Source: a bacterium (GTDB lineage: Bacteria; Hydrothermota; Tepidihabitantia; SM23-42; JAOAFX01). Taken from it: a DNA stretch of 64,000 nucleotides. The notes under the pieces are model-generated. The model did no database searches and was not told the DNA's origin. It saw only the letters and a list, made by a program, of their open reading frames with translations. Numbering within the stretch: position 1 is the stretch's first letter; every line of letters starts with the position of its first letter. The stretch lies in the NCBI GenBank assembly GCA_036382775.1, contig DASVHD010000006.1:1-64000 (forward strand). Direction: 5' to 3'. Position numbers and translations under genes: made by a program. Below are positions 61,034 to 64,000 of this stretch, piece by piece.

Positions 61034-61807
61034 CTAGCCTTTTTTTGCCGACCACTGCCTTACCATGACCAGCGCGAGGATCCCGGAAACAATAAAATAC
61101 GCCAAGAGGACCAAAAACGAAATGTAGTTTTTCCCGATATATTCCGCCGTCGGGCAATTCAACAGCGCCGGCCTTATAAGATTCGTTGCATGAGTCAAGG
61201 GATTGGCGGCGATCGCGTATTTCAATAACCCCGGCGCGGTCATGACCGGATAATAGATATTTGATAGGAACGTTAGGGGCAGGGCGAGGAACTGCATGAC
61301 GATATCACGGGCATCCTCGGTCTTGATGACCAAACCGAGGATGAACCCCACGCAGAACCAAATGAATGTGCTGATCACGAATACGACCAGTGCTATCACA
61401 ATGCCTGCCACGCCGGCTGATATCATGTGCATCATGGAAACCGCTACGACCCACAGGATCATGGCCTTGACCAAGGCTAAAACCTGAATGCTGATCATCC
61501 TGCCTGAAAAATACTCATGGAAACTCGTTGCCGTCATGTGGATCATGTCGATTATCTTCACCCTGCGATCGAGATTGACCAGCGACAGCGCGTATGGCAG
61601 GGTCAAAAAGGATTGCATTACGATCAGGCCGGGGATAAAGAAATGAAGATACGAAATATTTCTGTTCTCGAATGCTACTTTTTGAAAAACCGCGGAAAAC
61701 AGGTATCCGAAGAACAAGAGGTAGAAAAAAGGCGGCATGAAATTCGACACCAGCCAATATGCCTTTGAATAGTGCAAACGGATCTCACGCCAGATTATCG
61801 CCCGCAT
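61034..61807 (-). CDS. ABC-2 type transporter permease
   Basis: The 257-residue membrane protein has six helices and begins MRAIIWREIRLHYSKAYWLVSN, with LPLTFLSNIYYPV near the fifth helix as in ABC-2 drug or polysaccharide exporters. I use the ATG at 61807 with GGAG upstream. It overlaps the ATPase gene by 23 bp. Context with a radical-SAM enzyme suggests export of a modified peptide. Confidence 0.9.
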   Translation of the reverse strand: MRAIIWREIRLHYSKAYWLVSNFMPPFFYLLFFGYLFSAVFQKVAFENRNISYLHFFIPGLIVMQSFLTLPYALSLVNLDRRVKIIDMIHMTATSFHEYFSGRMISIQVLALVKAMILWVVAVSMMHMISAGVAGIVIALVVFVISTFIWFCVGFILGLVIKTEDARDIVMQFLALPLTFLSNIYYPVMTAPGLLKYAIAANPLTHATNLIRPALLNCPTAEYIGKNYISFLVLLAYFIVSGILALVMVRQWSAKKG

Positions 61808-62543
61808 CTTCCACTCCCATCTTCCTGAATACATCATTCAACGTGGCTTGCCCGGCGTCGATCGATCGCTTTAGGTTTTGCGGCGTATCGACCGCCAGGA
61901 TCCTGCCATTGAATAAGAACGCGATGCGGTCGCTTAAGACCTCGGCTTCGTTCAGGTCATGCGTATTCAGGAAAATGGTCAGACCATCCCTTTTCATGTC
62001 ATTGAAAATGGACCATAGCCTGTTCTTGAACAGGATATCAATACCCGAAGTTGGTTCGTCCATGAACAATATGTCGCCGGGCTTCAAGAATGCGCGCGCC
62101 ACCAGAAGCCGCTGCACCTCCCCGCCAGAAGCATGAAATGTCACCTGGTTCCGAATTTGACTGAGGGAAAACAGTTCAAGCAGTTTATCGATCTGGACCC
62201 GCAGGACCCGGCCAGGGATTTTCTGGAGCATGCCATAGAACACGAGGTTCTCGGCAATCGTAAGAAAAGGATCAAGGGTCGGCTGCTGAGGTATGATATT
62301 GATCCTTCCCTTAAGATACTGAGAACATGCGCCCACATCCCTGCCGAGCACCTCGATACGACCCGAATCAGGCCTTTCAAAACCGGTGATTATTTTGACG
62401 ATCGTCGTCTTCCCCGCCCCATTGGGCCCTAACAAACAGAAGCACTCGCCTTTACCTACTTCAAGGTCGATGGTGTTCAGGACCTTCCTCCCATTGTAGC
62501 ACTTTACCAGTTTGCTAACGCCGATCATTTTTTGTCGCTGCAC
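61785..62543 (-). CDS. ABC transporter ATP-binding protein
   Basis: The 252-residue ATPase has Walker A GPNGAGKTT, a degenerate signature ASGGEVQRLLVARAF, Walker B ILFMDEPTSGID and the H-loop NTHDLNEAE. It is the CcmA/ABC-2 exporter type. The likely start is a GTG at 62543, seven bases after GGAG; the ATG five codons on is the alternative. It lies 20 bp after the radical-SAM gene and is probably in the same operon. Confidence 0.93.
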   Translation of the reverse strand: MQRQKMIGVSKLVKCYNGRKVLNTIDLEVGKGECFCLLGPNGAGKTTIVKIITGFERPDSGRIEVLGRDVGACSQYLKGRINIIPQQPTLDPFLTIAENLVFYGMLQKIPGRVLRVQIDKLLELFSLSQIRNQVTFHASGGEVQRLLVARAFLKPGDILFMDEPTSGIDILFKNRLWSIFNDMKRDGLTIFLNTHDLNEAEVLSDRIAFLFNGRILAVDTPQNLKRSIDAGQATLNDVFRKMGVEDAGDNLA

Positions 62544-62563
62544 TTCTCAACTCCGTTGGATCA

Positions 62564-63991
62564 TCATGTAAACCTGTTGCCCGGTGGACTTTTCGGACAA
62601 AAGGGATCAGGCCTTAGTGCATCGCCGTGCGACTGTAGGGCCCGGACATAACATTTTCCCCTGATCGTATAACAACCGATCAATTGATCACAACGCTCGC
62701 ATTCCTCCCGGGCCAGGTATTTGTACCCGCTCGTAGCAAAATCAGTCCGCCTTGGTGAATTCCAGATGCTGCTCAGTTTCTCATTTTTGATATTGCCAAT
62801 GATAAAATCCTCGATATAGTATAGCACTTCACAGACCGTTACCGATCCATCAGGCAATATCACCAAGCCGTTCCTCCCGGCGTTACATACCGGTCGGTTT
62901 TTGTAAAATTCCATTTTTTCCTGCCACGACATGAACAGCGGATCTTTTATTTTCTTAAAATAGATGTTCACTGGCTTCAGGTATTTTTTCAAACTGGGGA
63001 TCATTGCTTCAAGACTATCAAGATCACCAGGCTGACAGAACAGGGCATCGTTGTGAAAAAATCTGGACCGGGAATACTGGGATAGTGTTATTTGTTTCAC
63101 CCCCCATTTCGCGAAATCCCGGACTGACATTTCTATTGAACGGATGTTATACGATGTCAGAACGCTGTTTATATTGACCGTCAAGCCCTCTGAAACCATA
63201 TCTTTTATTGACTTGACGATAGAATCGAAATAATTGTTCTTTCCGACCAGATACTCAGCGATATCCTTGTCTGACGAATCAATACTCACCTGCATCTCCC
63301 CCATGCCAAGCCCTTTAAGGCGCTGTATTGTCTTGGTGGACAACGGGGTTTTCGTAGCCAGCACGGGACGCACATCATTATCGACACATGCTTTGATCAT
63401 ATCCATGATATGGGTGTGACTAAAAGGGTCACCCCCAGAAAAAATGAGCGACGGTATTTGCATGTCTTTCATCTGAACCGTCAGGCACTTCACGTCATGC
63501 AGTGCCAGCTCTTGCAAAAATCGATGCCTGGGAGCATAACAATACCGGCAGTGACAATCGCATGAAAAGGTCGGAATGAGCATAATCAACTCGGGGACCG
63601 ATGGACCGCTGGATCGAGGACAGTATTGATTCCCCGGAAGAATAAAATCCTCAGGTCTATACTTCACGACATTCCTGACATTGGTATCGTCAACGAAGAT
63701 CAGATGGTCCTTGAACTTGTTCAGGCAATTTACTACTATTTTTGCGGCCACCTTTTCATCAACGCGCAGGATATTGGAAATCGCATGTTTGACCTCGCTG
63801 ACAGTTCTCTCACCATTGCATAGTGCCAGTAGGACCGCTTCAGGTGAACTAATGACTAACCGGCGGTTTTCCTTTTGATTAACAAATGGGTTCCTCGGGA
63901 ATATGTGGATGTTGTCTTTTTCGTTGCGCATGCAGTATTCAGGATCAAGCGCCACAATGCGCTGTTCAAGATCGATCACTGAAATATCCAT
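62564..63991 (-). CDS. Radical SAM/SPASM peptide maturase with N-terminal PqqD-like domain
   Basis: The 475-residue protein has an N-terminal PqqD-like (RRE) region at about 40-105, then a radical SAM domain: Cys ligands in CDCHCRYC, the GGDPFSHT SAM motif and VSIDSSDK. A SPASM-like C-terminal domain follows: CNAGRNGLVILPDGSVTVCEVL, IGNIKNEKLSSIW and four later Cys (CERCDQLIGC, GKC). It probably modifies a ribosomal peptide. No precursor gene is seen in the window; it could lie beyond base 64000. The ATG at 63991 is the only start visible, nine bases from the window edge. Confidence 0.85.
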   Translation of the reverse strand: MDISVIDLEQRIVALDPEYCMRNEKDNIHIFPRNPFVNQKENRRLVISSPEAVLLALCNGERTVSEVKHAISNILRVDEKVAAKIVVNCLNKFKDHLIFVDDTNVRNVVKYRPEDFILPGNQYCPRSSGPSVPELIMLIPTFSCDCHCRYCYAPRHRFLQELALHDVKCLTVQMKDMQIPSLIFSGGDPFSHTHIMDMIKACVDNDVRPVLATKTPLSTKTIQRLKGLGMGEMQVSIDSSDKDIAEYLVGKNNYFDSIVKSIKDMVSEGLTVNINSVLTSYNIRSIEMSVRDFAKWGVKQITLSQYSRSRFFHNDALFCQPGDLDSLEAMIPSLKKYLKPVNIYFKKIKDPLFMSWQEKMEFYKNRPVCNAGRNGLVILPDGSVTVCEVLYYIEDFIIGNIKNEKLSSIWNSPRRTDFATSGYKYLAREECERCDQLIGCYTIRGKCYVRALQSHGDALRPDPFCPKSPPGNRFT

Positions 63992-64000
63992 TTTATGCTA

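Noticed and set aside
1-64000. CRISPR arrays, tRNA or rRNA genes
   Set aside because: No regularly spaced direct repeats and no cloverleaf with TTCRA-type T-loop or 16S/23S/5S segment were recognised; a covariance-model scan would be needed to be certain.

Overview
The window reads as chromosomal DNA of a Gram-negative, probably anaerobic, uncultured bacterium of the FCB-like type (candidate division WOR-3/Stahlbacteria or a neighbour is my best guess; this is inference). Supporting signs are several secreted proteins with FlgD-like/type-A C-terminal sorting domains, a gingipain-type C25 protease, a SIMPL-domain protein, class I two-subunit fumarase and pyruvate phosphate dikinase. Base composition is near 50% GC, with two AT-rich islands around 4.4-4.6 kb and 6.1-6.6 kb. 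Promoters are unusually easy to read: TTGAC(A/T), 16 bp, TATAAT recurs at more than a dozen places. Several genes start 5-7 nt after the -10 box, so their mRNAs should be leaderless.

Layout. 0-2.8 kb: two MFS exporters (minus strand) divergent from an Rrf2-type Fe-S regulator, followed by a HypE-like AIR-synthase-family protein. 3.8-6.1 kb: a small outer-membrane-like protein and a secreted sorting-domain protein. 6.6-15.4 kb: a ribosomal operon that starts at rpsH and runs rplF, rplR, rpsE, rpmD, rplO, secY, adk, map, infA, rpmJ, rpsM, rpsK, rpsD, rpoA, rplQ. 15.7-21.5 kb: tsaD, a PrsW-like protease, folD, an MtnA-type isomerase, a TonB-receptor-like barrel and an inositol monophosphatase. 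21.5-28.9 kb (minus): a signalling operon of roadblock/LC7 protein, tandem DnaA-type ATPase, DUF4388-TPR protein, CheR, CheD, CheB and a TPR protein. 28.9-32.8 kb (minus): recR, yajC, def, fmt, rsmB. 32.9-33.6 kb: gene remnants. 33.8-40.8 kb: MBL-fold hydrolase, two-subunit fumarase and a complete Liv branched-chain amino acid ABC transporter. 41-47.5 kb: a cyclic-2,3-DPG-synthetase-like GTPase with ppdK behind a structured leader, an MFS transporter and a lipid kinase. 47.7-55.4 kb: a membrane protein, the C25 protease, an HD-GYP signalling protein and an Omp28-like protein. 55.5-60 kb (minus): nucleotidyltransferase, lipoprotein, SIMPL protein and a beta-propeller-like secreted protein. 60.1-61.0 kb: a RAYT transposase flanked by REP hairpins. 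61-64 kb (minus): a radical-SAM/SPASM enzyme with an ABC exporter, probably part of a RiPP cluster that continues past the window.

The most notable observation is an in-frame UGA in the Omp28-like gene at 54421-55443. It creates a U-x-x-C redox motif exactly where thioredoxin-fold proteins carry CxxC. A compact hairpin with a GU-starting loop lies 22 nt downstream, as expected of a bacterial SECIS. About 5 kb away, a second secreted-protein gene (58667-60025) also has a single in-frame UGA, preceded by Cys, with a hairpin 24 nt downstream. UGA is the normal stop of many genes here, so these are either selenocysteine codons or nonsense mutations. For the first gene the selenoprotein reading is much the stronger. 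No Sec machinery gene lies in the window.
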